DNA of 64,000 bases from CAXMQZ01 sp963719055 (GCA_963719055.1 CAVRAU010000031.1:1-64000); one strand, 5' to 3'. Positions 41,565 through 52,864 are shown, counted from the first letter of the stretch. The notes: generated by a model not told the origin, from the sequence alone. A program made the numbers and translations.

Positions 41565-44500
41565 CTAATCCACTCCGTCCGCCACGTTGAAGCCCTCGAC
41601 GACGATTCGAGGCTCCTCTCCCCGCGCGTCGGCGGCCAGCAACTCGGGTCTCGATCGTTCGCTTCTCACCGGGCATCAGCGCCACGAAGTTGTCGCTGTA
41701 GAGGGCCGGAAGAATGCGCTCGCCGGTGTCGTCGCCCACGGCGACGAGCCGCACCGCCAGGGCCGGGGTCTGCGATCGGTTCTCGAGCTCCGTTCGCAGG
41801 AGGTACTCGTCACCCTCTGCGTTCAGCTCTCGTGGTCACCACGCAGTGGCACCTTCGGCAATGTGCGCAGTGCACGGTAGTTGCCGAGCTCCGTGCCGCG
41901 CCAGTAGAAGTTCTCGGAGATCAGCTCGTCTCCCCGGCTGAGCCGCAAACGGATGAAGTGGACCGGAGTCAGCCCTTCAGGAAACTCCATTAGCAGGGGA
42001 CTGACCGTGCTGTCGTAGGCGCTGTCCAGAGAGGCTTCCGACTCCCAGGCCACCGAGCCGTCGAGATTCAGCACCTGCGCGCCAGCTGTCAGTCCGCTGG
42101 CGCCAGGGACGCCGTAGTTCACGACCTCCACTTCGTCCGTGACCGGATTCCATTGAATGTGCAGGGGCTCCGAGCCCTTCTTGGAACCAAAGTAAGAGGA
42201 GTGTGGATTGAAGTAGTAATCGTAGGTCTGCCAGGTCAACGACGGCCAGGCCGGATGACTCATCCACAGCTGCAGCCCCATCCGGTTCTGGCTCTGGGCC
42301 TCGAACATCGCCCGATACCCGTCGTAGTTCACCAGCTGCGCAAGGCCAACCCACTGCGCGAGATCATCTGAGCCACCGTAGGCCTCTTCGATCATGGCAA
42401 CGAAGTCCTCGGCCCTCTGATTGCTTTCCAGATTGAAATCGTGCAATCCCCAGTGCTGGCTCAGGGGCCAAAGCTCCTCGGCCGGCATCATCCGCCTCAG
42501 GCTGTCGAGGGTCACGACGCTGGTCATGCCCAGCTCGCTGTGCGGTTTGGGGGTCGCTCGCTCGGTGAAGTAATACTCCTTGGGCCGCACCCCGTAGGGA
42601 CCTCCGCCACTGACCGAACCAAACATCGAGTTGGGGATGTAGTGGATCTCGGGATGCAGCTCAGCGATCGCCGCGGCGAGCTCCTCATCCAGTGTCGGGG
42701 GCGGGTGACCCTCATTGCGACCGCAGTAGAGTCCTACCGAAGGGTGATTGCGAATCCGCCGCAGGGTATCCCTGACATTGGCCATGAACATCTCCTCGTC
42801 GTCCGGGTCCGGACCGTCGAACGGGTTGGCCAGCCAGAAGTCCTGCCAGACGAGAATGCCGTGCCGGTCGGCGGCCTCGTAGAACTCCTCATCGCCGGTC
42901 TGACCCACCCAGTTGCGCACCATGGTGAAGTTCATGTCGCGGTGGTAGCGCATGGCGGTGTCGTATTCGCGCCCGCGGTAGCGCAGGTTGGCTTCCGGGA
43001 AGCCCCAGTTGCCGCCGCGGGGGACCACACGGCGGCCGTTGACATAGAAATGGAGCGCCTCCTTTTGCTGCGCATAGGTCATCTGCCTGACACCGCTCTT
43101 GAAGGACTTGCGGTCCGAGATTCCGGCGTCGGTCGATACCTCCAGGTCGACATCGTAGAGATGAGGTTCTCCGTGGCCGTTTGGCCACCAGAGCCGCGGC
43201 TGGTCGAGTCGCAGCTGTGAGTGGGTCGTGGGATCGAGCCCGATCGTCTTCGTGGTCGCGGCCGGGAGCCTCACCTCTTGCGCGAAGGAGATGTCGCCAA
43301 AGGCACCCCGCAGAATGGCCTCGACCTCTCTCGCACTGTGGTTTGTGAGCTCCACCTGCAGGTGAACATCGGCGGTCGAGGTCTCGGGCAACGGGAGCTT
43401 GAAGCGCAGGTAGGGGTCCTCGAGGGTGACCGGCCCGGTCACCCGCAGCCGGACGTCGTTCCAGAGGCCGATGTTGCGGCCGCGGATGGTGGGGATCCAG
43501 TCCCACCCGATGGAGGCGTGGTAGGAGGGATTGTCGGCACCGATGGCGCCGCCGTTATGCCCGGCATTGTCCAGAGTGTGCTGCTTGGCACTGCCCGGTG
43601 TCGCCGGCTTTTCGACGCGGATGGCCAACGCGTTGGCCGCTCCGGATCGCAGCTCCTCGGTGACGTCGAAGCGACCGCGCTTGAACGCCCCGTCGACGCG
43701 ACCCAGATGGCTGCCGTTCAAGAAGACTTCGGCTTTCCAGTTGACGCCGTCGAGATCGAGAAAGACGCGCTGCCCTGGCGAGTGGATCGGTCCTGCGAAC
43801 TCGTTCCGATACCAGAAGTCGGAATGGAAGAAGGAATCGGAGATCGCCAGCTCGTTGTCGCCGTAGTTCGGATCGGGGAGCGCTCCAGCGTTGTAGTAGC
43901 TCATCAAGAACCGTCCCGGGTACCGTGGCCACGATCCAGTCCTGATCCTGAAAGCCGACTCCCGACAGGGTCTCGCCGTCGTCGTCCACGAGCGACCCTC
44001 TCTGGAGCCGCCACGCACCTCCCGCCAGGTGAAGGCTGCCATCGTCCGAGACCGGTGGCTGGGGATGTGGCTCGGCTACCAGTCCCCCCTCGCCGAAGAC
44101 CTCGAGCTCGCTCAATACATATCCGTGTTGCGAGGTGGGCTGACTCATGACGATTCGCAGATGGCGTCCCTCGACCGGTGGCGACAGCTCGATCTCCTCC
44201 ACGCCGTCGGCACCAGAGATCGAGGCGACCGGTACCCAGGAGACACCGTCGCTCGAGACCTGAACCTCGCCCGCCGCCGCCGGCAGGAGCCAATGCAGGG
44301 CGACGCTGTCGATGGTGGCGACGGATCCCAGATCGACCGCGAGCCACTCTTCTCCCAGACCAGCGGATCTCCACGCACTGCCAAACTGGTGCGGCCCCCC
44401 CACGTGCACCCTCTGGTCGCCGAGATAGAACCTGACTTCGGCTACCGACCACTGCTTGCACTCCAGATCCTCGAGCTGCACCCGAAAACGACGGCTGTCC

Positions 44501-45216
44501 AGCGGCTCGTCGAGATCCACCGAAGTCCAGACCGGTGGGTTGGCCTCCACCAACCAGTTGAAGATCCTGCCGATCCCGTCGGCGAAGTCCGGTACGTCCG
44601 GAGGCGGCGGTAGCGGGGCCGATCCGCTGCCGACCTCCAGCCATTTACGACCGTCTTGCGACGTCGCAAGGGTCCATTCAATCTCTATATCGTCGTCGGG
44701 CTCCGGAGCCGGAGGTTGCCATGGAGAGGGAATACAAGCAGGGGAGATCACCGGCGGTCCGAAAGGCAACCAGTTGCGCCTGACCAGACCCAGCTCCACC
44801 CTGTCGATGAGAAAGGCTTCGGATCCACCGCCGAAGTGAAGGCCGAGCCACCCGGGTCCATCGAAGTCGACGCCACTGACCACATTGTCGTCGACCACGA
44901 ACTCCCGCGTGTGTTTCGGTGACTCTCCTTCGGTACTGGTCGAGACAGAGATCCACCGCGGCAGCGTGATCTCTCTGATGCCATCGGTGACCAGCTGCGC
45001 GGTCAGGTTGTAGTCGTAGGCACTCGACTGGGTCGCGACCCGGTGCAGCGCCAGGTTCCGCCGACCCGGTGGGGCCGCAGCCTGGGAGGGCGAAAAGTCC
45101 TCTTCCGGATCGCCGGGATAGACACCATTCTCGCGATGAAGCGTCTCGGCCCCAGAGACACCGCTGCCCAAAAGTAGGGTGATCAAGACACAGATTCTGG
45201 CGACAATTCGGATCAT
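41565..45216 (-). CDS. GH2 beta-mannosidase/exo-glucosaminidase-like enzyme with F5/8-type domains (frameshifted)
   Basis: About 1216 residues when joined, start at ATG 45216 behind GGGGGAAGGG. A signal peptide (ICVLITLLLGSGVSG) is followed by two or three discoidin-like (F5/8 type C, CBM32-like) segments, for example NLALHRVATQSSAYDYNLTAQLVTDG and WLAVDLGSVATIDSVALHW. The GH2 part has jelly roll (FFHSDFWYRNEF), Ig-like domain and barrel. The acid/base Glu is in YCGRNEGHPPP and the nucleophile Glu in KPHSELGM. The layout resembles CsxA/Man5C-type GH2 enzymes. The frame breaks at about 43925, 41820 and 41640; the C-terminal piece ends FNVADGVD at 41565. Related to, but distinct from, the intact GH2 gene at 52913. 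Confidence 0.85.
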
Positions 45217-45342
45217 GGCCCTTCCCCCGAGGTTTTCGTTCCGAGCTCCCTTCTCAGGTGGCGAGGCTACCACTCCACTTGTCGATCGGCGTGGGCGATT
45301 CACCTTGGATTCGGTGGTTTCCATCGGCAGGGCACAAGTACA

Positions 45343-47625
45343 ATGACGGCGATGAGCTGCGCTTGTTCGAATCCATTGTTCGGGTTTCGTGCCTCGCTAC
45401 TGTTGGCTGCCTGTCTGGCCCTCGCCATCTCCGCCTCTCCTGTCCCGGCCCAGACTCAGCAAGACCCGTCGGTCATCGTGCTTCGGGCCATTGCGGAAGC
45501 CGAAGACGCTCTCCAGCGCAACGAGCCTCAACTCGCCGAGAGCCGCTATCGCACAGCTCTACAGGAGGGCTGGATGCTGCTGGGTGCGCTGGAGGTGACG
45601 GAGAACAATCTGGAGGCTGCCAGATCAGCCTATGAAGCTGCAGCGGCTTCGGCGGTCGAAACGCGGCTTGCGAAGCTCTCCATTGCCACCATAGATATCA
45701 AGGCCGGCCATCCCGACAAGGCGATCTCCCCTCTGCGCTTGATCATCAGCATGAACTCGCTGGACCATCAGGCGCGGAATCTGCTGGCTCGGGCTCTGGC
45801 GACCAATGGTCAGGTCGCTGAATCGATCCAAGAGCTCGAGGAGCTGCGAATCCTTTTCCCCCAGGATCTGGAGAATCTCTACACGCTCGCGGCGGCCTAT
45901 CTGAACCACGAGGACCTGGAGAAGGCGGAGCCCTTGCTGAATGAGTTGGCAGTCCAGAGACCGATACCCCAGACCCATGTCTTGATTGGCAGGACCTACA
46001 GAGACTTCGATCACTGGGACCACGCCAGACGGTCTCTGGGTAAGGCCCTGGAAATGGATCCGCAGGTTCGCCGAGCTCATTTCTATCTCGGCACCGTGGA
46101 GATATTCGAGCGCGGACACCAAGGGTTGAAAGAAGCCCAGGCCCACTTCGAGATCGAGCTCCAACTGGCCCCGGGAGATCCCATGTCGAGCACCTATCTA
46201 GGCATGGCTCTGGTCGAGGATCGTCGCGAAGAGGAGGCCATTCCCTATCTGGAGGCCGCGAGTCGCCATCCCGTCACTGAGCGGCAGGCTTCACACTACC
46301 TCGGTCTCGCCTACCTACGGGTAGGACGCGCGACCGAGGCGGTGGATTATCTGCGGCAATCCTTGGAACTGACGACGCTGTCGCCCGACGATTCCTTCAA
46401 GGATCTCTATGACCGTCGGATCAGTCAGATCGCGCAGATCCACTACCAGCTCGGACTCGCTTTCAGGCAAACAGGCGACCAGGAACAAGCAGCCGTTCAC
46501 TTCCGGGCTGCCGAAGAGTTCAGGGAGTCGCAGACCCAGGACTCCCGCGAGCGTCTGCAGCGATTTCTAGAGGACGAACCCCAGGATCAGACGCAGGATG
46601 AGCTCGTCTCGCCATTGGAGTCGACAGCGGTGGCCCATCTCGACCCACAGGGCCGACGCGAGCTACGAGGGGATCTCGCAACCCGGCTGGCGCAGGTCTA
46701 TCTGAATCTGGGAGTGATGCAGACTCGAGCCAAGCACGTCGCCAGAGCCGGCGATCTTTTCGCCCGAGCGGCAGAGCTCGACCCCGGGTTTCCCCAGGTG
46801 CAGTACGCGCTGGGAGTGGCGCGATTCAACAGCGGTCAGTTCGATCTCGCCACCGAACCGCTGACACGCGCTCTCGAGCGAGACCCCGCCAACGCCGAAA
46901 TCCGGCGGATGCTCGCTCTCGCATGGCTGAATTCCGATCACTATGCAAGCGCGGTCGAGCTTCTCAAGAATGATCAGGAAAGAAAGTCCAACCGGTCTCT
47001 CCAATACGCCTACGGCATTGCCCTGGTGCGCTCCGGGCGGGCCATCGAGGCCCAGCGCATCTTCGCCGATCTGCTGATCAAGTATCCCGATTGGGCAGAG
47101 CTCAGTGTCGTGCTGGGGCAGGCTTACGCCCAGCAGGACGAATACGGCAAGGCGGTCGAATCGCTCGAGAAGGCGATCGCGCTGGATCCGGATGTCGCCG
47201 AGGCCCATCTCACCATGGGGGAGATCTATCTGCGCCAGGGAGAATTGGAGGCTTCCGAGAAGGAGCTGCGCGCCGAGCTCGTCGCCCACCCACAGGACTT
47301 GCGGGCCCAGCAGTTACTGGCTATGGTTCTCGACCTCGCCGGCAAGTCCGAAGAGGCGCTCGAGCTGCTCCGGGCCCTGCTCGACAAGCGACCTCAATCA
47401 GCCGACGCTCGATATCTCATGGGAAAGATCCTCTTGGCCGAAGGAGACGCGGAGCGAGCTCAGATCCAGCTGGAGAGCGCCGCGCGCCTGGCCCCCGACG
47501 ACCCCGAGGCCCACTACCAACTCGGGCTGGCGCTGCAGCGGCTGGGTCGTCCCGAGGAAGCGAAACGGGAATTTGAGACCTTCCAGGCGCTGAAGCGAAG
47601 CAAAAACTCCGGAGGCTCGCAGTGA
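45343..47625 (+). CDS. Exported TPR-repeat protein (large)
   Basis: 760 residues with a signal peptide (SLLLAACLALAISASPVPAQ; the Cys could be a lipid site but does not fit a lipobox well). The rest is almost all TPR units, for example LARALATNGQVAESIQELEEL, LGKALEMDPQVRRAHFYLGT, LTRALERDPANAEIRRMLAL and LEKAIALDPDVAEAHLTMGE. Expected to act as a periplasmic protein-binding scaffold. First gene of a six-gene plus-strand operon and overlaps the next gene by 4 bases. The 126-base region to the divergent GH2 gene should hold both promoters; I see no clear boxes. Confidence 0.9.
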   Translation: MTAMSCACSNPLFGFRASLLLAACLALAISASPVPAQTQQDPSVIVLRAIAEAEDALQRNEPQLAESRYRTALQEGWMLLGALEVTENNLEAARSAYEAAAASAVETRLAKLSIATIDIKAGHPDKAISPLRLIISMNSLDHQARNLLARALATNGQVAESIQELEELRILFPQDLENLYTLAAAYLNHEDLEKAEPLLNELAVQRPIPQTHVLIGRTYRDFDHWDHARRSLGKALEMDPQVRRAHFYLGTVEIFERGHQGLKEAQAHFEIELQLAPGDPMSSTYLGMALVEDRREEEAIPYLEAASRHPVTERQASHYLGLAYLRVGRATEAVDYLRQSLELTTLSPDDSFKDLYDRRISQIAQIHYQLGLAFRQTGDQEQAAVHFRAAEEFRESQTQDSRERLQRFLEDEPQDQTQDELVSPLESTAVAHLDPQGRRELRGDLATRLAQVYLNLGVMQTRAKHVARAGDLFARAAELDPGFPQVQYALGVARFNSGQFDLATEPLTRALERDPANAEIRRMLALAWLNSDHYASAVELLKNDQERKSNRSLQYAYGIALVRSGRAIEAQRIFADLLIKYPDWAELSVVLGQAYAQQDEYGKAVESLEKAIALDPDVAEAHLTMGEIYLRQGELEASEKELRAELVAHPQDLRAQQLLAMVLDLAGKSEEALELLRALLDKRPQSADARYLMGKILLAEGDAERAQIQLESAARLAPDDPEAHYQLGLALQRLGRPEEAKREFETFQALKRSKNSGGSQ

Positions 47626-48485
47626 GAAAGCTCGTCGCTGTCGCGGTTCTGCTGAGTGCCGCGAATCCGGCCGTGTTCTGTGAGGTCTCCCTGGCGCAGA
47701 CTGAATCGGTCCGCGATCTGGTGCTCCAGGCGAGATCCCAGGCGATGCGGGGCAACCATGCGCAAGCCTCGCAGATACTCGATCGGGCGCGAGCCCAGGC
47801 CCCGAATTCCGAGGAGGTGCTGAGTGACTTCGCGGAAAACAGCTTGGCCGTGGGGGATCCGGTGGGAGCAATCCAGGTTCTCGAGCCACTGTCTCGGATG
47901 CACCCAAGGGTCGCAAAATACCCCTACCAGCTCGGCGTTGCCCTGCTTCAGTTGAAGGAGTTCGCCGCTTCGGTCGACTCGATTCGATTCTCTCTGGAGC
48001 TCCAGCCCGACCGACCGCTGCCTCTGCTGGCCTTGGGCATCACGCTCCTGTCCCAAAAAGAGTTCGGCGAGGCCAAGAAAGCCCTGGATCGTAGCCTCGA
48101 GCTCGAGCCGGACAATGCCGAGACTCTGGCAGTCCTGGCCGAGGCCGAAGAGGGGCTCGGCCATCTCGAGCGGGCAGAGAATCTCGCCAATCGCGCGCTC
48201 AGCCTGGCAGGGTCTCACGCCGGCGCCTACTTCGTCCTGGGCAGGGTGAGAATGAGTGAGGCTCGATACGCCGAGGCCACCGACTACTTCCTCAAGTCGG
48301 TCGAGATGGTCCCGGGTTCAGGCAGGACCCACTACCAACTGAGCCTCGCCTATGCGCGCCAGAACGACCTCGAGAACTCCAAGAAGCACCGGGAGCTGCA
48401 TCTGACCGCGCGTGCCGAGAACGAGGAGCAGATCGAACAGATGCGCAATCGAGCCGGGCTGAAGGCAAGTGGGATGCGGCAATGA
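47622..48485 (+). CDS. Exported TPR-repeat protein (small)
   Basis: 287 residues; GTG start at 47622 within GTGA, coupled to the upstream TPR gene, with GGAGG 6 bases before it. Signal peptide VAVLLSAANPAVFCEVSLAQ, then about six TPR units (DRARAQAPNSEEVLSDFAEN, IRFSLELQPDRPLPLLALGI, LDRSLELEPDNAETLAVLAE). It overlaps the CRTAC1 gene by 4 bases. Translation coupling of the three proteins suggests fixed stoichiometry in one complex (inference). Confidence 0.9.
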   Translation: MRKLVAVAVLLSAANPAVFCEVSLAQTESVRDLVLQARSQAMRGNHAQASQILDRARAQAPNSEEVLSDFAENSLAVGDPVGAIQVLEPLSRMHPRVAKYPYQLGVALLQLKEFAASVDSIRFSLELQPDRPLPLLALGITLLSQKEFGEAKKALDRSLELEPDNAETLAVLAEAEEGLGHLERAENLANRALSLAGSHAGAYFVLGRVRMSEARYAEATDYFLKSVEMVPGSGRTHYQLSLAYARQNDLENSKKHRELHLTARAENEEQIEQMRNRAGLKASGMRQ

Positions 48486-50161
48486 GAATGCAGGCTGCCT
48501 CTGTTGTTCTCCTCGCCCTGCTGGTCTCGATCCCAGCGCGATCCCAGCCAACGGGTGCGCCCGCAAAGACCGAGATCTTTCGCGATGTGATCGCCGAAAC
48601 CGGCATCACCTTCGAGCACAAGTCGGCACCCGAGAAGAAATACGTCCTCGAATCGATGGCCGGAGGAATGGCGGTTTTCGACTACAACAACGACGACCTG
48701 CCGGACATCTACTTCGTCAATGCGCTGACCGTCGGCACGGCTTTTGACCCCAAATCGGCTCCCAGCGCTCTCTACAAGAACCTCGGGGGGCTGAAGTTCG
48801 AAGACGTCTCGCTTGAGTCGGGCCTCGCCTTCCCGGGTTGGGGCATGGGCGTTTGTGTCGCCGATCTCGATGGCGATCGTTGGCAAGACGTCTATGTCAC
48901 CACCGTGGGTCCCGATCGGCTGTACCGCAACCGGGGGGACGGCACCTTCGAGGACATCACGGACAAGTCGGGCATCGTCGCCGACGGTTGGTCGACGGGC
49001 TGTGGCTTTGCCGATTACGACCGCGACGGAGACCTGGACCTGATGGTCTCGCGCTATGTCAGGGTCGATCTCAAATCCCTGCCCGAGTTCGGCAAGGGCA
49101 AATTCTGCAACTACAACGGGATCGAGGTCCAGTGCGGTCCCCGTGGCCTACCCGGCTCTACGGACTTCTTCTTTCGCAACAATGGGGATGGCACCTTCGA
49201 AGAAGTGGCGGCGGAGATCGGTGTGGACGACCCGAACGAGTACTTCGGCCTCGGGGTCAGCTGGTTCGACTACGACGAGGATGGCTGGATCGATCTGTTC
49301 GTAGCCAACGACGCCGGACCCAACTATCTCTACCACAACAAGGGGGATGGCACGTTTGCAGACGAGGCCTTTCCCATGGGGGTGGCGGTCAGCGAAGACG
49401 GATCCGAGCAGGCCTGCATGGGGGTGGCCGTCGGCGACTACAAGAACGAAGGCCGGTTCAGCCTTTTCGTCACCAACTTCTCTCAAGAGTACAACGCCCT
49501 CTACCACAACAGCGGTGATTACTTCACCGATCAGTCATTCCGCTCCAGCACGGCACCACCCAGCCTCCCCTTCGTCAGCTGGGGGACCAACTTCTTCGAC
49601 TATGACAACGACAGGTGGCAGGACATCTTCGTAGTCAGCGGCCATGTCTATCCCCAGATGGAGACCGCACCCATGGGTCCCTCTGAGCGATACCTGCAGA
49701 GCAAGACCTTCTACCGCAATCGTCGTGATGGAACCTTCGAGGAGATCGCCGAGCAGCTGAGCCCCTCATTTATGGAGCGACGTGCCAGTCGTGGCATGGC
49801 CGTCACCGACCTCGACAACGATGGTCGACTCGACATAGTCGCCGTTGATCTCGATGGACTACCGCAGGTCTTTCACAACGAGCTGCCTGCGCCCGGAAAC
49901 TGGCTGAGGGTCAAGCTCGAAGGCAAGGGCAAGATGACCGACGCCGTGGGTGCCGTCGTCACCTTGAAGACCGGTAAAGAGATCCAGACCCGTCTGGTGC
50001 GTAGTGGCTCCAGCTATATTTCTCAGGAGGACATGCGACTCCACTTCGGTCTCGGCGATTGGGTCAAAGCGGACCTGATCGAAGTGCTGTGGCCAGACGG
50101 AACCACCACCCGACGTGAAGACGTCGAAGCCAATCAGCAGATCGTCATCAAGCAAAAGTAG
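48482..50161 (+). CDS. CRTAC1-type FG-GAP/VCBS repeat protein with ASPIC/UnbV domain
   Basis: 559 residues with a signal peptide (VVLLALLVSIPARSQ). A seven-bladed propeller is predicted from repeated calcium-loop motifs: DYNNDDLPDIYF, DLDGDRWQDVYV, DYDRDGDLDLMV, DYDEDGWIDLFV, DYDNDRWQDIFV and DLDNDGRLDIVA. The C-terminal ASPIC/UnbV domain at about residues 465-555 contains NWLRVKLEGKG, GAVVTLKTG and HFGLGDW...IEVLWPDGTTT. The family is exported and common in Acidobacteria and Planctomycetes, nearly always with TPR genes as here. The role is unknown; calcium-dependent cell-surface binding is the usual suggestion. Confidence 0.92.
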   Translation: MRMQAASVVLLALLVSIPARSQPTGAPAKTEIFRDVIAETGITFEHKSAPEKKYVLESMAGGMAVFDYNNDDLPDIYFVNALTVGTAFDPKSAPSALYKNLGGLKFEDVSLESGLAFPGWGMGVCVADLDGDRWQDVYVTTVGPDRLYRNRGDGTFEDITDKSGIVADGWSTGCGFADYDRDGDLDLMVSRYVRVDLKSLPEFGKGKFCNYNGIEVQCGPRGLPGSTDFFFRNNGDGTFEEVAAEIGVDDPNEYFGLGVSWFDYDEDGWIDLFVANDAGPNYLYHNKGDGTFADEAFPMGVAVSEDGSEQACMGVAVGDYKNEGRFSLFVTNFSQEYNALYHNSGDYFTDQSFRSSTAPPSLPFVSWGTNFFDYDNDRWQDIFVVSGHVYPQMETAPMGPSERYLQSKTFYRNRRDGTFEEIAEQLSPSFMERRASRGMAVTDLDNDGRLDIVAVDLDGLPQVFHNELPAPGNWLRVKLEGKGKMTDAVGAVVTLKTGKEIQTRLVRSGSSYISQEDMRLHFGLGDWVKADLIEVLWPDGTTTRREDVEANQQIVIKQK

Positions 50162-50192
50162 AGTCGCAATCCCGGACGGAGAGCCCCTCGAG

Positions 50193-51908
50193 ATGTTTTG
50201 CCAATCCACCACACGCCTGCTGCTTGCGGTTTCGCTGTCGACCCTGCTGGTGTCGATCGAGGCCGCGGCTCAAGAGACGACCAGTCCCGCACCGGAAAGC
50301 GGCTATTTCGAGGAGATCGCTGTCGACATCGTCAACGTCGAAGTCTACGTAACCGACAAGGAGGGCAACCCGGTCAATGGCCTGACGATCCAAGACTTCT
50401 CAGTGCTCGAAGACGGGCGTCCCGTCGAGCTCCTGAACTTCTACGCGGTATCCAAGGGGCGCCCGACCTCCCTGGGAGAACCGATCGCAGACAAACCGGT
50501 CGACCCTCTGGCAGAACCCCAAGGCGATCTCGACGAGCCGGCCTACCCGGAAGAGCAGCGACTCAACCTCATCATCTATGTCGACAACCTCTTCATCCAT
50601 CCACTCGACCGGAATCGAGTCTTTTCACGACTTCGAGGCTTCCTGTACGACACTCTGAAGCCGGGCGATCAGGTCATGGTGGCTTCCTACGATCGCTCGT
50701 TGCATATTCGGCACCCCTTCACGTTCGACATCGATAACGTCAGTTTGGCTCTCGACGAGCTGCAGAAAATGACGGGATACGCGCAAACCAGGGAGATGGA
50801 GCGAGCCGAGGCCATCGCTGCAATCTACGAAACGAGCTCCTTGCACAAGGCGCTGTTTGAAGCCAAATCGTTTGCCGAAAACACTTACAACGAGGCCGAC
50901 GAGAGCCTGGACGGCTTGCGCGAGATGCTCGACTCGCTGGCGGGCATCCCCGGTCGCAAGATGCTCATTCACGTGAGCGATGGCCTGCCGGCCGTTCCCG
51001 GACAGGACCTTTATCAGGCCGTACAACAGCGTTTCGCCGACCAGTCGGCCCTGGCTGAGGCTATTTCCCGCGATCTGTCCCAGCGATATGTCCACCTGAT
51101 CGCGGAGGCCAACTCCAACCGAGTCAGCTTCTACACCATCGATGCCGCCGGTCTGCGGACCCAGAGCGGAATGGGTGCTGAGAATCAAGCTGTCAACTCG
51201 CCGACCGGGGTGAGCTTTGCGGTCGACGCGGTTCGAACGAGCAACCTGCAAGACACCCTGATCACGATGGCCGACAAGACCGGTGGTCAGGCGATCTTCA
51301 ACACCAACGATGTGAGCGAGGGTCTCCGGCGCGTGACCCGTGACTTCGACAACTACTACTCACTGGGTTATCGAGCCCCGATCTCGCAACGGGGTCGGTA
51401 TCATAGGATCCAAGTCCAAGTACCCGACAAAGCAAAAGACTGGCGCATTCGCCACCGCGAGGGTTATCGTGACAAACCGGTCGAGTCCCAGATGGAAGAT
51501 ATGGTGGCCGCCTTCTTCGTCCACGGGTATCAGACCAACCCTGCCGGGGCCTCCGTCGATATGGGACCGCAGACGCGTCTCGACGATGGCAACTACGATG
51601 TGGCGATTCGGGTGCGAGTTCCCATTGGCAACATCACGCTCCTGCCTCTGGGGGAGTTTCACCAGGCCCAGGTGCGTCTCTATTTCTCGGCCATCGACGA
51701 CAAAGGCAGCAAGTCGCCGCTGGGCGAGATGCCGCTGGAACTGCGAATCCCCAGTGAGTCGCTCGAGGTCGCTCTGCAGGACGAGGTGGGTCGAGTGATC
51801 AATCTGACGATGAAGCCAGGTCCCCACAAGTTCGTCGTAGGTGTGCGAGACGAGATCTCCGAAGTACGGTCCGTCCTCGGGCGATTCGTCATGGTCGGCG
51901 AGGAATAG
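50193..51908 (+). CDS. VWFA-related secreted protein, acidobacterial type
   Basis: About 571 residues from ATG 50193 (MFCQSTTRLLLAVSL), which gives a proper signal peptide ending in AAAQ. The N-terminal domain has the family signature VDIVNVEVYVTDKEGNPVNGLTIQDFSVLEDGRPVELLNFY. The VWA core begins at LNLIIYVDNLFIHPLDRNR: the metal site has lost the serines of the DxSxS motif. Later hallmarks are TIDAAGLRTQSG, ADKTGGQAIFNTND, NYYSLGYRAP and IRHREGYRDKP. The C-terminal beta domain is about 150 residues. It sits 32 bases after the CRTAC1 gene and 20 before the ChbG-like gene, so it is co-transcribed. Confidence 0.9.
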   Translation: MFCQSTTRLLLAVSLSTLLVSIEAAAQETTSPAPESGYFEEIAVDIVNVEVYVTDKEGNPVNGLTIQDFSVLEDGRPVELLNFYAVSKGRPTSLGEPIADKPVDPLAEPQGDLDEPAYPEEQRLNLIIYVDNLFIHPLDRNRVFSRLRGFLYDTLKPGDQVMVASYDRSLHIRHPFTFDIDNVSLALDELQKMTGYAQTREMERAEAIAAIYETSSLHKALFEAKSFAENTYNEADESLDGLREMLDSLAGIPGRKMLIHVSDGLPAVPGQDLYQAVQQRFADQSALAEAISRDLSQRYVHLIAEANSNRVSFYTIDAAGLRTQSGMGAENQAVNSPTGVSFAVDAVRTSNLQDTLITMADKTGGQAIFNTNDVSEGLRRVTRDFDNYYSLGYRAPISQRGRYHRIQVQVPDKAKDWRIRHREGYRDKPVESQMEDMVAAFFVHGYQTNPAGASVDMGPQTRLDDGNYDVAIRVRVPIGNITLLPLGEFHQAQVRLYFSAIDDKGSKSPLGEMPLELRIPSESLEVALQDEVGRVINLTMKPGPHKFVVGVRDEISEVRSVLGRFVMVGEE

Positions 51909-51928
51909 TCGGTCCTGGAGGCTCAGCA

Positions 51929-52864
51929 ATGACAAGAAAGTGTCATGCCGCAAGAAGTTCAATTCCGGCAGGTATCCTCGCCCTCATAGTGGTCGCGAGT
52001 CCTGTCCATGCCTCGCCCGAGGGAGCTCCTGAATTGGCGATTCGTTGCGACGACGTCGGGATGTGCCACGCGGTCAATCAGGGCGTCAGGAAACTGATCG
52101 CTACCGGTATCCCTTTCTCGACCTCCGTGATGGTGGCCTGCCCCTGGTACCTGGAGGCGGTCGAGATCCTGCGCGACCAGCCACAGATCAGTATCGGGAT
52201 TCACCTGACCTTGAATTCCGAGTGGCAGCACTACAAGTGGGGACCTGTGCTCGGTGCCTCTCGAGTGCCCACCTTGGTGGACGACAGCGGTCACTTTCAT
52301 ACGACCGCCGCAGACTTCGCCGCTGCCGACGTCGATCTCGGAGAGGTCGAAGTGGAGCTTCGCGCTCAAGTCGAGCGCGCTCGCCAAGCAGGCCTGAAGA
52401 TCGACTACCTCGACTACCACATGCTCACAGCGGTCTCGACCCCGGAGCTCACTGCGATCGTCGAGAGTCTGGCTGAAGAGTATGGCTACGGTCTGGCCCG
52501 CTACTTCCAAGAGCCGTCGGTGTCTCTCTGGGATACCCAGCCAGAAAGGAAACTGGAGAGCCTGCTCCACATCCTCGCCCAACTCGAGCCGGGTACGCCA
52601 ACACTTCTGGTCATGCACCTCGGAATCGATGGACCCGAGATGGCGGCTCTGATCGACGTCAACAACCCGACGGACTCCGACCGCGTCGGGATTCATCGGG
52701 GAGCCGAGCTCGAGGCCCTTTTGTCTCCCGAGTTTCGTCAGGCGATCGCCGATCGGGGCATCCGGTTGGTGAACTATCGCGACATCATCGACGAATTCGG
52801 TCTGGACGCCATGCAGAGACCCGCGGGGGCCGGCTATTCCATGCACGTGGAAGAGCAACCGTAA
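51929..52864 (+). CDS. ChbG/YdjC-family carbohydrate deacetylase, exported
   Basis: 311 residues, start at ATG 51929 behind GGAGG. Signal peptide IPAGILALIVVASPVHA. The YdjC/ChbG core follows: AIRCDDVGMCHAVNQGV with the two metal/catalytic Asp, SIGIHLTLNSEW with the metal His, and YLDYHMLTA with the second metal His. ChbG removes the acetyl group from chitooligosaccharides such as chitobiose. Here it directly precedes an exo-beta-glucosaminidase-like gene, which would then cleave the exposed glucosamine. Unlike the cytoplasmic E. coli enzyme, this one carries an export signal. Confidence 0.88.
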   Translation: MTRKCHAARSSIPAGILALIVVASPVHASPEGAPELAIRCDDVGMCHAVNQGVRKLIATGIPFSTSVMVACPWYLEAVEILRDQPQISIGIHLTLNSEWQHYKWGPVLGASRVPTLVDDSGHFHTTAADFAAADVDLGEVEVELRAQVERARQAGLKIDYLDYHMLTAVSTPELTAIVESLAEEYGYGLARYFQEPSVSLWDTQPERKLESLLHILAQLEPGTPTLLVMHLGIDGPEMAALIDVNNPTDSDRVGIHRGAELEALLSPEFRQAIADRGIRLVNYRDIIDEFGLDAMQRPAGAGYSMHVEEQP